A stretch of 64,000 nucleotides of DNA from Salinivirga cyanobacteriivorans (GCF_001443605.1 NZ_CP013118.1:1499501-1563500), one strand, 5' to 3'; shown: positions 33,312 through 43,310, counted from the stretch's first letter. The notes: a model not told the origin generated them from the letters alone. Numbers and translations are program-made.

Positions 33312-35069
33312 ATGAAAAAATCAAAACTCAAATATATAATTGCAAGTAAAAAACATACCCGCTCTTTCCTGCTAATTTTGAGCATCCTGGCGGGGATAGG
33401 TGCTGGTATAACCGCACTTATACTTAAAACTGCAGTTTTTGAGTTACAGGAATACCTCACAAATTCGGTATGGCAAAAAAACTCATTTTACTTGCTATTT
33501 GTCTATCCTGTGGCAGGTATCCTCATGTTGGCCATATTACGTAAATACATTTTTCATGATCAGGGCAGGCACAACATCACCAGCCTGCTGTATGCCATTT
33601 CAAAACAAAACAGCAGGGTACCCGGCCACAAAATATACTCTTCAGTCTTCGGTGCCATAATTACAGCAGGTTTTGGCGGTTCAATTGGTCTGGAGTCGCC
33701 CATTATTTCTTCGGGTGCCTCAATTGGAAGTAACCTGGGAAAAAAATTCAACCTTGAATATAAAGAAGTAACGCTTTTACTGGCCTGTGGCGCATCAGGG
33801 GCCATTGCTGCAATTTTCAACACACCCATCGCCGGTATCGTTTTCTCTTTCGAAGTGTTGCTGCTCGACCTGAACCGTTTCTCACTTATTCCATTGCTTA
33901 TAGCATCAGTAACAGGAGCACTGACGACGTGGGCATTTTACCCGAATGAAATACCACTGCATTTCGAAATTTTACATCAATTTGAACTGAGCCAGCTACC
34001 GTGGTATCTTTTACTGGCCATTATAGGTGGACTTATCAGTTCTTACTTCACGCGCACCTTTCTCTATTTTGAGCAACAATTCGATAAATTTCGAAATCGC
34101 ATCACAGGTCGTTTAACAGGCGGATTGGCCCTTGGTGTGCTCATCACACTCTTTCCTCCGCTTTGGGGCGAAGGATTTAAAACCATAAAATTGCTGATAT
34201 CAGGAAGAATACTGGAACTATCCAGCGAAAATATCATTGGCACCATGATGAACGAATATGGAATTATGATATTTCTTTTGCTTTTAATCTTCCTGAAAGT
34301 AATAGCTACAGTAACAACCATACGTGGTGGTGGTATAGGCGGCATCTTTGCACCCTCACTTTTCACAGGCGCCATAATGGGTTTCTTGTTTGCCTACGGA
34401 CTAAATCACACCGGATTGTTTCACCTCTCCACAAGTAATTTCACCCTGGTAGGCATGGCCTCAGTACTGGGAGGCGTTTTGCATGCACCTCTGACCGGAA
34501 TTTTCCTTATAGCAGAAATCACCCAGGGCTACGAGCTAATAGTGCCGCTCATGCTCACAACAACGATTGCCTACATCACATCAAAAAAACTATCTCCCGA
34601 TTCCATCATAACCTATCAATTATCCCGAACAGGAGAATTAATCACACATCATAAAGATAAAGCTGTACTGCACTTTCTGGACAGGAAACGTATTATTGAA
34701 ACCGATTTTGATACCGTAAGAATTGACCAGAAACTGGGAGAACTTGTCGATCTGATATCGAAATCGCACCGAAATATTTTTCCCGTGGTCGATAAAGCAG
34801 GCTACCTGATCGGTCTTATCAGGCTTGATAAAGTTCGTAGAATCATGTTTAAAAAAGGAGCTTATACAATGCCCGTTTGGCACCTAATGGAAACTCCACC
34901 TGATGTAATTGAAGAAAAGGACACCATGGAAACCATTGTAAAAAAATTCAATCAGGCAAAAGCATGGAACCTTCCGGTAATAGACAATGGCATATATCAG
35001 GGCATGGTCTCACGATCGAAATTATTCAGTGTTTACAGGGAGGTACTGGTAAAAATAACTGATGATTAG
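33312..35069 (+). CDS. CLC-type chloride channel/transporter with CBS pair
   Basis: 585 residues. About ten membrane segments of the CLC fold: GGSIGLESP holds the gating glutamate in the filter region, and FNTPIAGIVFSFEVLLLD follows. At the position of E. coli CLC proton-glutamate 203 the sequence has Val (FEV), so it may behave as a channel or a fluoride-like transporter rather than a strict antiporter. A CBS domain pair covers about residues 450-585 (HRNIFPVVDKAGYLIGL and AWNLPVIDNGIYQGM). The ATG at 33312 is chosen, since an upstream extension reads through the direct repeats. Confidence 0.88.
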   Translation: MKKSKLKYIIASKKHTRSFLLILSILAGIGAGITALILKTAVFELQEYLTNSVWQKNSFYLLFVYPVAGILMLAILRKYIFHDQGRHNITSLLYAISKQNSRVPGHKIYSSVFGAIITAGFGGSIGLESPIISSGASIGSNLGKKFNLEYKEVTLLLACGASGAIAAIFNTPIAGIVFSFEVLLLDLNRFSLIPLLIASVTGALTTWAFYPNEIPLHFEILHQFELSQLPWYLLLAIIGGLISSYFTRTFLYFEQQFDKFRNRITGRLTGGLALGVLITLFPPLWGEGFKTIKLLISGRILELSSENIIGTMMNEYGIMIFLLLLIFLKVIATVTTIRGGGIGGIFAPSLFTGAIMGFLFAYGLNHTGLFHLSTSNFTLVGMASVLGGVLHAPLTGIFLIAEITQGYELIVPLMLTTTIAYITSKKLSPDSIITYQLSRTGELITHHKDKAVLHFLDRKRIIETDFDTVRIDQKLGELVDLISKSHRNIFPVVDKAGYLIGLIRLDKVRRIMFKKGAYTMPVWHLMETPPDVIEEKDTMETIVKKFNQAKAWNLPVIDNGIYQGMVSRSKLFSVYREVLVKITDD

Positions 35070-35237
35070 CCCCCCACAAGCAAAAATTCAAATTGCGTTA
35101 ACATTTCTGGTTTTAAAATAACACAATAAATTGTAACTTTACCGTTCTAATTACGTCGTATTGACGTATTTTAGCGATAAATTAACCCAAAAACCTATTT
35201 ATAAGCAAACGACATGTCGTTGTAAAACCCATTGAAC

Positions 35238-35933
35238 ATGATTAAAATTGAAAACTTACACAAATCTTACCAGATGGGGCTCAACAAGCTTCACGTACTA
35301 AAAGGGCTCAATTTCACAATTAACGATGGAGAATTGGTTTCAATAATGGGATCATCAGGATCCGGGAAATCAACACTCCTTAATATTTTAGGCCTGCTCG
35401 ACAATTACGATGAAGGTGCCTTTTATCTGGATGACCTGCTGATTCAAGACCTGAACGAAACAAAAGCTGCAGCTTACAGGAATAAGTATTTTGGTTTTGT
35501 ATTTCAGTCGTTCAACCTTATTACATTTAAAAATGCCCAGGAAAATGTGGCACTGCCACTCTACTATCAGGGAGTAAACCGCAAAAAAAGAAATCGCATA
35601 GCATTGGAGTACCTCGACAAAGTTGGGCTGAAAGATTGGGCCACGCACCTACCCAGCGAGCTTAGCGGAGGTCAAAAGCAACGCGTTGCCATAGCCCGCG
35701 CATTGGTTACAAACCCAAAGGTAATTCTGGCAGATGAACCCACCGGTGCACTTGACAGCCAGACATCTTACGATGTAATGGATATACTGAAAGATATCAA
35801 CAAAACCGGGATTTCGGTAATAATTGTAACGCATGAGCACGACATTGCAGAGATGACCAATAGAATCATTAAACTGCATGATGGACAAATAATGAAACCC
35901 GAAGAAGCCGAAAAATCTGCGTCTTATGTTTGA
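35238..35933 (+). CDS. ABC transporter ATPase, MacB/LolD type
   Basis: 231 residues with Walker A MGSSGSGKSTLLN (about 37-49), signature LSGGQKQRVAIARAL (about 141-155) and Walker B VILADEPTGALDS. ATG at 35238; an in-frame TTG lies two codons upstream. It powers the two permeases encoded directly downstream (the first overlaps by eight bases). Confidence 0.95.
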   Translation: MIKIENLHKSYQMGLNKLHVLKGLNFTINDGELVSIMGSSGSGKSTLLNILGLLDNYDEGAFYLDDLLIQDLNETKAAAYRNKYFGFVFQSFNLITFKNAQENVALPLYYQGVNRKKRNRIALEYLDKVGLKDWATHLPSELSGGQKQRVAIARALVTNPKVILADEPTGALDSQTSYDVMDILKDINKTGISVIIVTHEHDIAEMTNRIIKLHDGQIMKPEEAEKSASYV

Positions 35934-37158
35934 TATCGACAAATGGCAAGAAATTTTCTCGACCATCCGAAAAAATAAACTGCGTACGTTTCTAACTGCG
36001 TTCAGTGTAGCATGGGGTATTTTTATGCTTATAATTCTGCTTGGAGCCGGCAAAGGGATTCAAAATGCAGCCATGCATAACTTTAAATCTGATGCCGTTA
36101 ACAGTTTGTGGGTTTATACCGGAAAAACCAGCAAAGCCCATGAAGGGTACCAGCCTGGTCGCAATATTCGTTTCACAAATAAAGACTTTAATGAAACCAA
36201 CCGGTTAAACAAGGAAGTCATACAGAGCAGCTCGGCCCGGTTAAGTGTCTGGAGTACCGACATACAATACGGAGATGAACTAGTGGGACACAGGGTTTAT
36301 GGCGTACATCCGGGTACTGAAGAGCTGGAGCAATTAGCATTTGAACAAGGCCGCTTCATTAACAAACTCGACATGAAGCACTTTAAAAAGGTGGTATCTA
36401 TCTCCTACAAAACGAGAGATGCGCTTTTCAAGAAAAATGAAGATCCGATTGGCAAATACATTCGACTGGGCGACATGCCATTTAAAATTATTGGGGTATT
36501 TAAAGACCAGTCTGAGCGCGACAACGAGCGGGTATACGTGCCCATAGCCACAGCGCAAAAAGCTTTTGGCGAAGGCAACAGGATTCATAACCTGGCTTTT
36601 ACCTCAGAAAACATCTCTATTGAGCAGAGTGTAGCGCTTGAGAAAGATTTGCGAAAGCAATTTGCCAAACGCCACCACTTCGACCCGGAAGATGATCGTG
36701 CCATGTATGTAAACAACAATATTGAAAATGCCAAGGAGATCAGAAGCGTATTTACAGGTATTTCATTATTTGTATGGCTTATTGGTATTGGAACCATCAT
36801 TGCCGGCATTGTAGGGGTGAGCAATATTATGTTGATAGTTGTAAAGGAGCGGACCAAAGAAATTGGTGTACGCAAAGCCATTGGTGCCACGCCATGGTCG
36901 GTGATCAACCTGGTATTGCTCGAATCCATAACCATCACAACCCTTGCTGGTTATTTCGGACTGGTATTAGGCGTGGGCATTCTGGAATTACTTTCAGCGA
37001 ACATGCCCAATTCAGAATTTTTCAGAAACCCGGAAGCAGACTTTTCTGTGGCTGTAAGTGCAACCATATTATTGATTTTGAGCGGAGCCATCGCAGGATT
37101 GATCCCGGCCAGGAAAGCTGCAAAAATTAAACCCATTGTCGCACTGCGCGACGAATAA
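35926..37158 (+). CDS. MacB-like ABC permease 1
   Basis: 410 residues with an N-terminal helix, a large periplasmic MacB domain (about 40-270) and three C-terminal helices (FtsX fold, VGVSNIMLIVVKERTKEIGV). Starts with the amphipathic MFDIDKWQEIFSTIRKNK, shared with the next gene. Part of a mechanotransmission-type exporter or lipid/peptide extruder. Eight-base overlap with the ATPase gene. Confidence 0.92.
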   Translation: MFDIDKWQEIFSTIRKNKLRTFLTAFSVAWGIFMLIILLGAGKGIQNAAMHNFKSDAVNSLWVYTGKTSKAHEGYQPGRNIRFTNKDFNETNRLNKEVIQSSSARLSVWSTDIQYGDELVGHRVYGVHPGTEELEQLAFEQGRFINKLDMKHFKKVVSISYKTRDALFKKNEDPIGKYIRLGDMPFKIIGVFKDQSERDNERVYVPIATAQKAFGEGNRIHNLAFTSENISIEQSVALEKDLRKQFAKRHHFDPEDDRAMYVNNNIENAKEIRSVFTGISLFVWLIGIGTIIAGIVGVSNIMLIVVKERTKEIGVRKAIGATPWSVINLVLLESITITTLAGYFGLVLGVGILELLSANMPNSEFFRNPEADFSVAVSATILLILSGAIAGLIPARKAAKIKPIVALRDE

Positions 37159-37170
37159 AACCTTGACGAT

Positions 37171-38424
37171 ATGTTTGACATTGATCGTTGGCAGGAAATC
37201 ATTCATACACTCAAAAGCAATAAATTACGCACATTCCTAACAGCCTTTGGCGTATTTTGGGGCATTTTTATGCTTACCGTAATGCTTGGTTCAGGAACAG
37301 GCCTTGAGAATGGTATTTACCGTAACATGGGTGATTTTTCGACCAACTCTGCTTTTATGTGGACCCAGAAAACTACAGAACCTTACAAAGGATTTGAAGC
37401 AGGTAGAAACTGGAATTTTAATAATGGCGATACCAAAGCCATACTTGACAATGTAGCCGGTATAGACCGCCTCGCCCCACGCATACAGGGATATGGTGGC
37501 GACGGAGCTACAAATGCCGTGTACGGCGACAATACCGGCTCGTTTAGTATTTTTGGCGATTACCCCGACTGGAACGAAGTAGACCCTTTAACAATTACAG
37601 AAGGCCGCTTCATAAACGAAATGGACATTCAACGGCGACGAAAAGTAGTGGTAATTGGCAAGCGGGTTAAAGAAATACTTTTTGACAAAGGAGAAGAGCC
37701 TCTGAATAAATTTATTCGTATAAACGGGGTATACTTTCAGGTTGTTGGCGTATTTAAATCGAAAAAAACCGGCCAACAGGCAGATAACGAAAACCAAAAC
37801 GTACACATACCTTTCACAACCTTACAACGGCTTTACAATTATGGCGATAAGGTTTTCTGGTATGCAATGACAAGCCACAAAACCACCAGTGTTTCTGCTG
37901 TTGCAGAAGAAGTAATGGAAGTGGTAAAACGCCGGCATGATATTGCTCCATACGACGACCAGGCCATTGGGCATTTTAATGTTGAAGAGCAATTCATGAA
38001 AGTGCAGAATCTATTTACCGGCATCAACATCCTCATATGGCTGGTGGGTATCGGAACGCTTCTGGCAGGGGTAATTGGCGTTTCCAATATCATGCTTGTA
38101 GTAGTGCGCGAAAGGACAAAAGAAATTGGCATACGCCGTGCAATTGGCGCAAAACCCGTTAAAATCACGAATCAAATTCTGATGGAGTCGCTGGTACTGA
38201 CAGCTTCTGCTGGTTGGATGGGATTGGTTTTTGGCGTAGGACTAATCGAGCTGATAAACTCAGCCATGGGAGAAGGATCAGATTTCTTCAGCAATCCAAC
38301 TGTCAATTTCGGTGTGGCCATCACAGCATTAACAATATTAATTATTTCAGGAGTACTGGCGGGAATGCTGCCTGCCAAAAGAGCATTGAGAATAAAACCT
38401 ATTGAAGCATTAAGAACCGAATAA
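37171..38424 (+). CDS. MacB-like ABC permease 2
   Basis: 417 residues, paralogue of the preceding permease with the same plan and start (MFDIDRWQEIIHTLKSNK). The pair suggests a heterodimeric permease. FtsX motif VSNIMLVVVRERTKEIGIRR. 12 bases after permease 1. Confidence 0.92.
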   Translation: MFDIDRWQEIIHTLKSNKLRTFLTAFGVFWGIFMLTVMLGSGTGLENGIYRNMGDFSTNSAFMWTQKTTEPYKGFEAGRNWNFNNGDTKAILDNVAGIDRLAPRIQGYGGDGATNAVYGDNTGSFSIFGDYPDWNEVDPLTITEGRFINEMDIQRRRKVVVIGKRVKEILFDKGEEPLNKFIRINGVYFQVVGVFKSKKTGQQADNENQNVHIPFTTLQRLYNYGDKVFWYAMTSHKTTSVSAVAEEVMEVVKRRHDIAPYDDQAIGHFNVEEQFMKVQNLFTGINILIWLVGIGTLLAGVIGVSNIMLVVVRERTKEIGIRRAIGAKPVKITNQILMESLVLTASAGWMGLVFGVGLIELINSAMGEGSDFFSNPTVNFGVAITALTILIISGVLAGMLPAKRALRIKPIEALRTE

Positions 38425-38447
38425 AAAATCATTATAAACTTAAAACC

Positions 38448-39587
38448 ATGAAAAAGTTTTTTCGCATTTTATTGTATGTCATTATCGGTGTAGTTTTTAT
38501 TGGCACCATTGGCTTCCTTTATCAGAAATCGCAACCCAAAGAAAAAATATACGAAATAGAGAAGCCATTTATTACCGACATTGAAAACAAAACTGTTGCT
38601 ACCGGCACCATTATTCCCCGTAAAGAGGTAGAAATAAAACCACGCGTAAGTGGAATTGTGACAGAAATTTATGTTGAGCCGGGTAAGGTACTCAAAGAGG
38701 GCGACCTGATTGCTAAAGTTACGGTTGTCCCCGACATGGTTAGCCTCAACAATGCAGAAGCACGTTTAGAGCAAGCCAAAATAAGCAAAAAAGATGCTCA
38801 AAGAAAGTATGACCGGCAGAAGTCGCTTTTCGATAAAGGCGTGATACCGGTTGCCGATCTGGAGCAGGCAGAAATTGCTTTAAAAAATGCAGAAAGTGAA
38901 CTTGATGCAGCAGAAAACAATGTCAACCTCATTAAAGAAGGAGTATCGGCAAAGAAAGGTTCACTAACCAACACACTCATCAGAAGCACAATCGATGGAA
39001 TGGTACTCGACATCCCTGTTGAACAGGGAAATTCAGTAATTGAAAGTAACACCTTCAACGATGGAACAACCATTGCCGTAGTTGCCAATATGAACGAAAT
39101 GATTTTCGAAGGAAAAATTGACGAAAGCGAAGTGGGAAAAATACGCGAAGGGATGCCACTGAAACTCACTGTGGGTGCACTTGAAGACGTAACCTTCGAT
39201 GCCGTACTGGAATACATCGCTCCCAAGGGGGAAGAAGAAGAGGGTGCTGTAAAATTCAAGATCAAAGCAGCTGTGGAGCTCAAAAAAGATTACTTTATTC
39301 GTTCGGGTTATTCCGCAACAGCCGACATTGTGCTGGAACGCAAAGACAGCGTAATGGCCATAAAAGAGAGCCTCATAAAATTTGAAGATGAAGGAGACTC
39401 TGTGTATGTGGAAGTAGAAACTGAACCACAAAAATTCGAAAAACGCTATATCGACGTAGGCATAAGCGATGGGATTAACATAGAAGTGCTTAGCGGCCTT
39501 GAAAAAGATACCCGCCTAAAGTCAAAGCAATTGATTAAAAAGCAGAAAAAAGAAAAACAACAGGAAGAATCGGAAGAAAAAGCCTAA
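38448..39587 (+). CDS. Periplasmic adaptor of the efflux complex (HlyD/MacA type)
   Basis: 379 residues: N-terminal membrane anchor (VIIGVVFIGTIGFLYQ), biotinyl-lipoyl-like half motifs (TGTIIPRKEVEIKPRVSGIV), a coiled-coil hairpin (about 100-180, RLEQAKISKKDAQRKYDRQK), and beta-barrel domains. The lysine/glutamate-rich tail EKQQEESEEKA is unusual. It should link the permeases to an outer-membrane TolC protein, which is not encoded here. Confidence 0.92.
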   Translation: MKKFFRILLYVIIGVVFIGTIGFLYQKSQPKEKIYEIEKPFITDIENKTVATGTIIPRKEVEIKPRVSGIVTEIYVEPGKVLKEGDLIAKVTVVPDMVSLNNAEARLEQAKISKKDAQRKYDRQKSLFDKGVIPVADLEQAEIALKNAESELDAAENNVNLIKEGVSAKKGSLTNTLIRSTIDGMVLDIPVEQGNSVIESNTFNDGTTIAVVANMNEMIFEGKIDESEVGKIREGMPLKLTVGALEDVTFDAVLEYIAPKGEEEEGAVKFKIKAAVELKKDYFIRSGYSATADIVLERKDSVMAIKESLIKFEDEGDSVYVEVETEPQKFEKRYIDVGISDGINIEVLSGLEKDTRLKSKQLIKKQKKEKQQEESEEKA

Positions 39588-39607
39588 CTGAGCTAAATAA
39601 ACCATCA

Positions 39608-39636
39608 AAGCTGCCTCACCGGGGCAGCTTTTTTTT
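39608..39636 (+). terminator. Intrinsic terminator after the ABC exporter operon
   Basis: AAGCTGCC / GGCAGCTT (8 bp) with a 7-base loop and T8 tract. Confidence 0.85.
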
Positions 39637-39709
39637 GTGATAAAAAGGTCGTAACTTTCGTGTAGTATATGAAAAAACACTACTAGTTAGCTATCAAAAA
39701 AGAAAACAT

Positions 39710-40519
39710 ATGGAATTTTATAACAAAACCGACCAAAAAATTCACTGGCTGTGTCAACCCATTGCAAAGGCTAACCGTACATTTGTACGGGCAAAAAAAG
39801 ATGACAGCCACACAAACCTATATTTCGACCCCCTTTCCAATCGGATTCTTGGGCGGTGGATAGATACCGGTAAAGGCAAAGTAATACTTGGCCTTAATCT
39901 CACAAAACAAACCTACGAGTGGCTCAACGACAAACTGATTCCTATTGCAGCAGTAGCTTACGCCACAAAAAAAATGGACGAAATAGAAACTGAAATCGCC
40001 GAGTCACTGATGATACTCGGCATAAGCCCTGATGGATACAAAGACCCGATGCACTACAAAATACCAGAATATGACTTCATAAATGAAGCCGTGGAGCTGA
40101 TAAATGCTGAAAATATCTCACAATGGACACATTTCAGAAAACTGGCCAATGAAACCTGCCAGCTTGTGCTGGGACATCTCCAAATTGAAAAAGAAATCAG
40201 GATTTGGCCCCACCATTTTGATACCGGCATTTACATTGAGCCAAATGATGATCTGGGTATTGGATTTGGTCTTGCCATGGAAGATGATATGGTGGAAGCA
40301 CCATACTTTTACCTGACCGGATATTCAAAAACCGGCAAAATTAATTACCTCAACCTGCCTGACATCTCCCCTGCCCGCTGGGAATTAAACGAAAACTGGG
40401 AAGGTGCTGTCCTACCAATTAACACTCTGGAAGATACGCCCTACAAAAGCTTTCAGAAAACACTCATAGATTACCTCAACAAATCACTTGAGTGGTACCT
40501 GCAAATGAGAATTGAATAG
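39710..40519 (+). CDS. Uncharacterised protein with WPHHFD motif
   Basis: 269 residues, soluble, no signal peptide. I do not recognise the family with certainty. The segment EIRIWPHHFDTGIYI followed by a run of acidic and glycine residues (PNDDLGIGFGLAMEDDMVE) recalls the DUF5996 WPHHFD motif, which may bind a metal. Its own promoter region follows a terminator, and the next gene starts 45 bases on. Function unknown. Confidence 0.75.
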   Translation: MEFYNKTDQKIHWLCQPIAKANRTFVRAKKDDSHTNLYFDPLSNRILGRWIDTGKGKVILGLNLTKQTYEWLNDKLIPIAAVAYATKKMDEIETEIAESLMILGISPDGYKDPMHYKIPEYDFINEAVELINAENISQWTHFRKLANETCQLVLGHLQIEKEIRIWPHHFDTGIYIEPNDDLGIGFGLAMEDDMVEAPYFYLTGYSKTGKINYLNLPDISPARWELNENWEGAVLPINTLEDTPYKSFQKTLIDYLNKSLEWYLQMRIE

Positions 40520-40564
40520 AATCAACAAATATTTCTATGAGACGTTAATTGATAAAAATACTTT

Positions 40565-41890
40565 ATGCCAGAGATAAAAAACATTTCCACCAAAGAAGCT
40601 ATTCAGAAACAAAACAACAAAAAAACAATTTTCATAGACTCCAGACCGGTAGATGCTTTTAACGGATGGCGGCTTAAAAACGAATCCCGTGGCGGGCACA
40701 TACCCGGGGCCATCAGCCTTGACGCCAAATGGACCAAATACATCGACTGGATTGAAATCGTAAGACAAAAAGGTATCGTACCAGAGGATAACATTGTTAT
40801 TTATGGTTACAATGAATCAGCAAATAACGAAGTAGCCACCATGTTTGCCACTGCAGGATACCAAAACATTGCCATTTACCCGTACTTTACTACCGAATGG
40901 ATTCCAAATACTGACCTGCCCCTGAAAAAGCTGGCACGTTACAAAAATCTCGTCCCTGCCCAATGGCTTAAAGAGGCATTAGATGGGAAAAAAGTTGAGC
41001 ACTTCGAAGGCGGAAACCTGGTAGTTTGCCATGCGCATTACCAAAATCCAAAAGATTATGATTCGGGCCATATACCCGGAGCCATACCTATGGATACCAA
41101 CTGGCTGGAATCTATGGAAACATGGAACCGCAGGTCACCCGAAGAGATTAAAACTGTGCTCGAAAAATCGGGCATCACCCAAAACAGCACAGTAGTTGTT
41201 TACGGCCGTTTTGCCGCTCCCCGCAACGAAGACCCTTTTCCGGGCAGCAGCGCCGGTCACCTCGGAGCCATGCGCATCGCATTCATTCTGCTTTATGCTG
41301 GGGTAAAAGATGTCAAAATACTGAATGGTGGGTTGCAATCCTGGAAAGATGCCGGTTTTGATATTACATCCACACCCACAGAACCTCAGCCGGCGGTTGA
41401 TTTTGGAGCAGAAATTCCCGGTCGACCCGAACTTGCCGTAGATGTGCCCGAGGCCAAAACAATGCTGCAATCCGGTGATGCCAATTTGGTTTGCATACGC
41501 AGCTGGAAAGAATACATTGGTGAAGTAAGTGGTTACAATTACATTGAAAAAACCGGCCGCATACCCGGTGCCGTATTTGGCAATTGTGGTTCTGATGCCT
41601 ACCATATGGAAAACTACCGCCATTTGGACCACACCATGCGCGCTTTCCCTGAAACCGCTGAAATTTGGGAAGATGCCGGCATTACACCCGATAAGCACAA
41701 CGCTTTTTATTGTGGAACTGGGTGGCGTGGCAGCGAAGCATTCCTCAACGCCTGGCTCATGGGTTGGCCCCGCGTATCGGTTTACGACGGTGGCTGGTTC
41801 GAGTGGAGCAACGACCCCGCTAACCCAATTGAAACCGGCCACCCCAAAGATATCGACACCAACAAAAAAATCATGCAGAATTTGCTGTAG
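40565..41890 (+). CDS. Three-domain rhodanese, only the last domain with catalytic Cys
   Basis: 441 residues in three rhodanese repeats (about 1-135, 136-285, 286-441), each with a GHIPGAI- or GRIPGAV-type motif. The active-site loop of the third is CGTGWR (Cys383), typical of thiosulfate or mercaptopyruvate sulfurtransferases. The corresponding positions of domain 1 (VIYGYNESANN) and domain 2 (VVYGRFAAPRN) have no Cys and should be inactive. No signal peptide. Sulfur transfer is the likely activity. Confidence 0.88.
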   Translation: MPEIKNISTKEAIQKQNNKKTIFIDSRPVDAFNGWRLKNESRGGHIPGAISLDAKWTKYIDWIEIVRQKGIVPEDNIVIYGYNESANNEVATMFATAGYQNIAIYPYFTTEWIPNTDLPLKKLARYKNLVPAQWLKEALDGKKVEHFEGGNLVVCHAHYQNPKDYDSGHIPGAIPMDTNWLESMETWNRRSPEEIKTVLEKSGITQNSTVVVYGRFAAPRNEDPFPGSSAGHLGAMRIAFILLYAGVKDVKILNGGLQSWKDAGFDITSTPTEPQPAVDFGAEIPGRPELAVDVPEAKTMLQSGDANLVCIRSWKEYIGEVSGYNYIEKTGRIPGAVFGNCGSDAYHMENYRHLDHTMRAFPETAEIWEDAGITPDKHNAFYCGTGWRGSEAFLNAWLMGWPRVSVYDGGWFEWSNDPANPIETGHPKDIDTNKKIMQNLL

Positions 41891-42924
41891 GCTTTAGTTT
41901 GGTTCAAATCGAATCGGTCCCCCGGCAAGTCTTGAATACCTTTTTCACATAAAATTTACAAATATGTAAACCCTACGGGTTTAAGACATGCACCAAGTTG
42001 CCGCCGTTTTATCTTTCCTGACTTGTGCATTTTAGTGCGACAAATTATATTTTGTTTTAAAAAGAATCATACTTAAATTATTAATGTGTTGGTTGAGTTG
42101 GATTGGCCTAAGTGTTTTGAGCGGGCACCTTCTACTTGAAGATTTCGGCCGTAGGTAAATTAAAAACTGTTTGAGATGATGCACAATATCAGTGAGGTGA
42201 AAGAAATTCTTAAACAACATCATCGAGTTTTTTAATTTAGAAATCGAAAGAAAGAAGGTCGCTCAAAATACTAAGCCTTGAATTCCCGCCGGTAGTCGGA
42301 CTAGAGTTTTGCTTCGTTTTTGGGTCAAACCAAAAATGAAGAGCCCAGCCGGCTTTAGGCGAGGTAAAAAGGTTACTCTTACGTTAATATTCTGCATGTC
42401 TTTAATTTACTATACTTAATTTATTTTTTTAAATCTTAACTCTTGCATAAAAGCAATGTTTTAGTGCGACAAATTCAAGCTTTATTAAGTGTAATAAGTT
42501 GATTTACAGGGGTAAATACTTTTAATTCTTGAGGGGAGGACAAGTCAGGAGTTGCCGCCGTTTAATCTTTGTTTTGTTTGACTGGTCTGAAGTTCGCTTA
42601 AAATAGAACACGGATTAAGCGGTAAAATTCAAAAAAAATATCCGAAATAGAATAATCGCAACCATTTTAACGCTTCACAGTGGTTGTGCAATATCATAGA
42701 TATGCTGATTAAGACGGATACCGCTAATGCTCGTATTCACAGATTTAGCCGATCATTATAGTCCGTTTTGCTATTCCCGGAAAATCGCAGCGATTTTGGA
42801 TTGAGTTACCAAAACACCCGAATGAAACATCGTGCTAGTCGAATGTCTAGCCGGTTCAGCTATGATGTGATCGTTTAGCCATAGGTTATTTTATTTTTTA
42901 AATCAAAACTAGTATCTTACAAGT
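41891..42924. other. Gene-poor 1-kb stretch with paired broken repeats
   Basis: No reading frame of interest. GTTGCCGCCGTTT(T/A)ATCTTT occurs at 41997-42016 and 42551-42570. TTTTAGTGCGACAAATT occurs at 42030 and 42458. CCTGACTTGT (42017-42026) is an inverted match to ACAAGTCAGG (42540-42549). A plus-strand fragment from 42178 (MHNISEVKEILKQHH) is followed by stops and looks like a decayed reading frame. The whole looks like the remains of an inserted element about 570 bases long, but no transposase can be named. Confidence 0.55.
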
Positions 42925-43226
42925 ATGGGTTTTGGCAGACATGTACAGGATATGATTAACCGGGACAAGCAGAACCGGGCCATGCGGACAAGCAGAAAAG
43001 AGCGAATTAATCGATCTAAAAGGCTGAGTTCACAAAAAATAAACCTACACGCAGTACAATTCAACCAAATCAGCCGATAAATGCTGAAGCAAGCAGTGAA
43101 ATGAAGCACCGTATAAGCAAAAACCTCAAAAGAAATCGGATGAACCGCAATATGAAAGTGCTTTTCGTATTTACAATATTAGCAGGCCTCATAATCTGGT
43201 TACTTTATGGCATGATTTTCGCCTAA
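42925..43226 (+). pseudogene. Small membrane protein gene split by a one-base frameshift
   Basis: From ATG at 42925 a frame reads MGFGRHVQDMINRDKQNRAM and a basic stretch, ending at 43080. A second frame, offset by -1, continues from the A6 run at 43034-43039 as KPTRSTIQPN, then MKHRISKNLKRNRMNRNMKV and one membrane helix (LFVFTILAGLIIWLLYGMIF), ending at 43226. Joined, they give about 100 residues: a basic soluble part and a C-terminal anchor, a plan I recall from small Bacteroidota proteins starting MGFG-HVQDMI. Sequencing error, real inactivation or programmed slippage cannot be told apart. Function unknown. Confidence 0.6.
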
Positions 43227-43310
43227 TGCCTGAGTAAGAAAAATTTACTTTTCCAATTAAAATACATTAAATTTGATATAACTGTACTACACATTAAATA
43301 AGTTGCACTT

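Noticed and set aside
41135-41842. 235-codon minus-strand frame opposite the rhodanese gene
   Set aside because: Fully antisense to a well-supported protein; no domain seen.
42032-42223. 63-codon minus-strand frame in the gene-poor stretch
   Set aside because: No motif, and it runs across repeat remnants; most likely chance.
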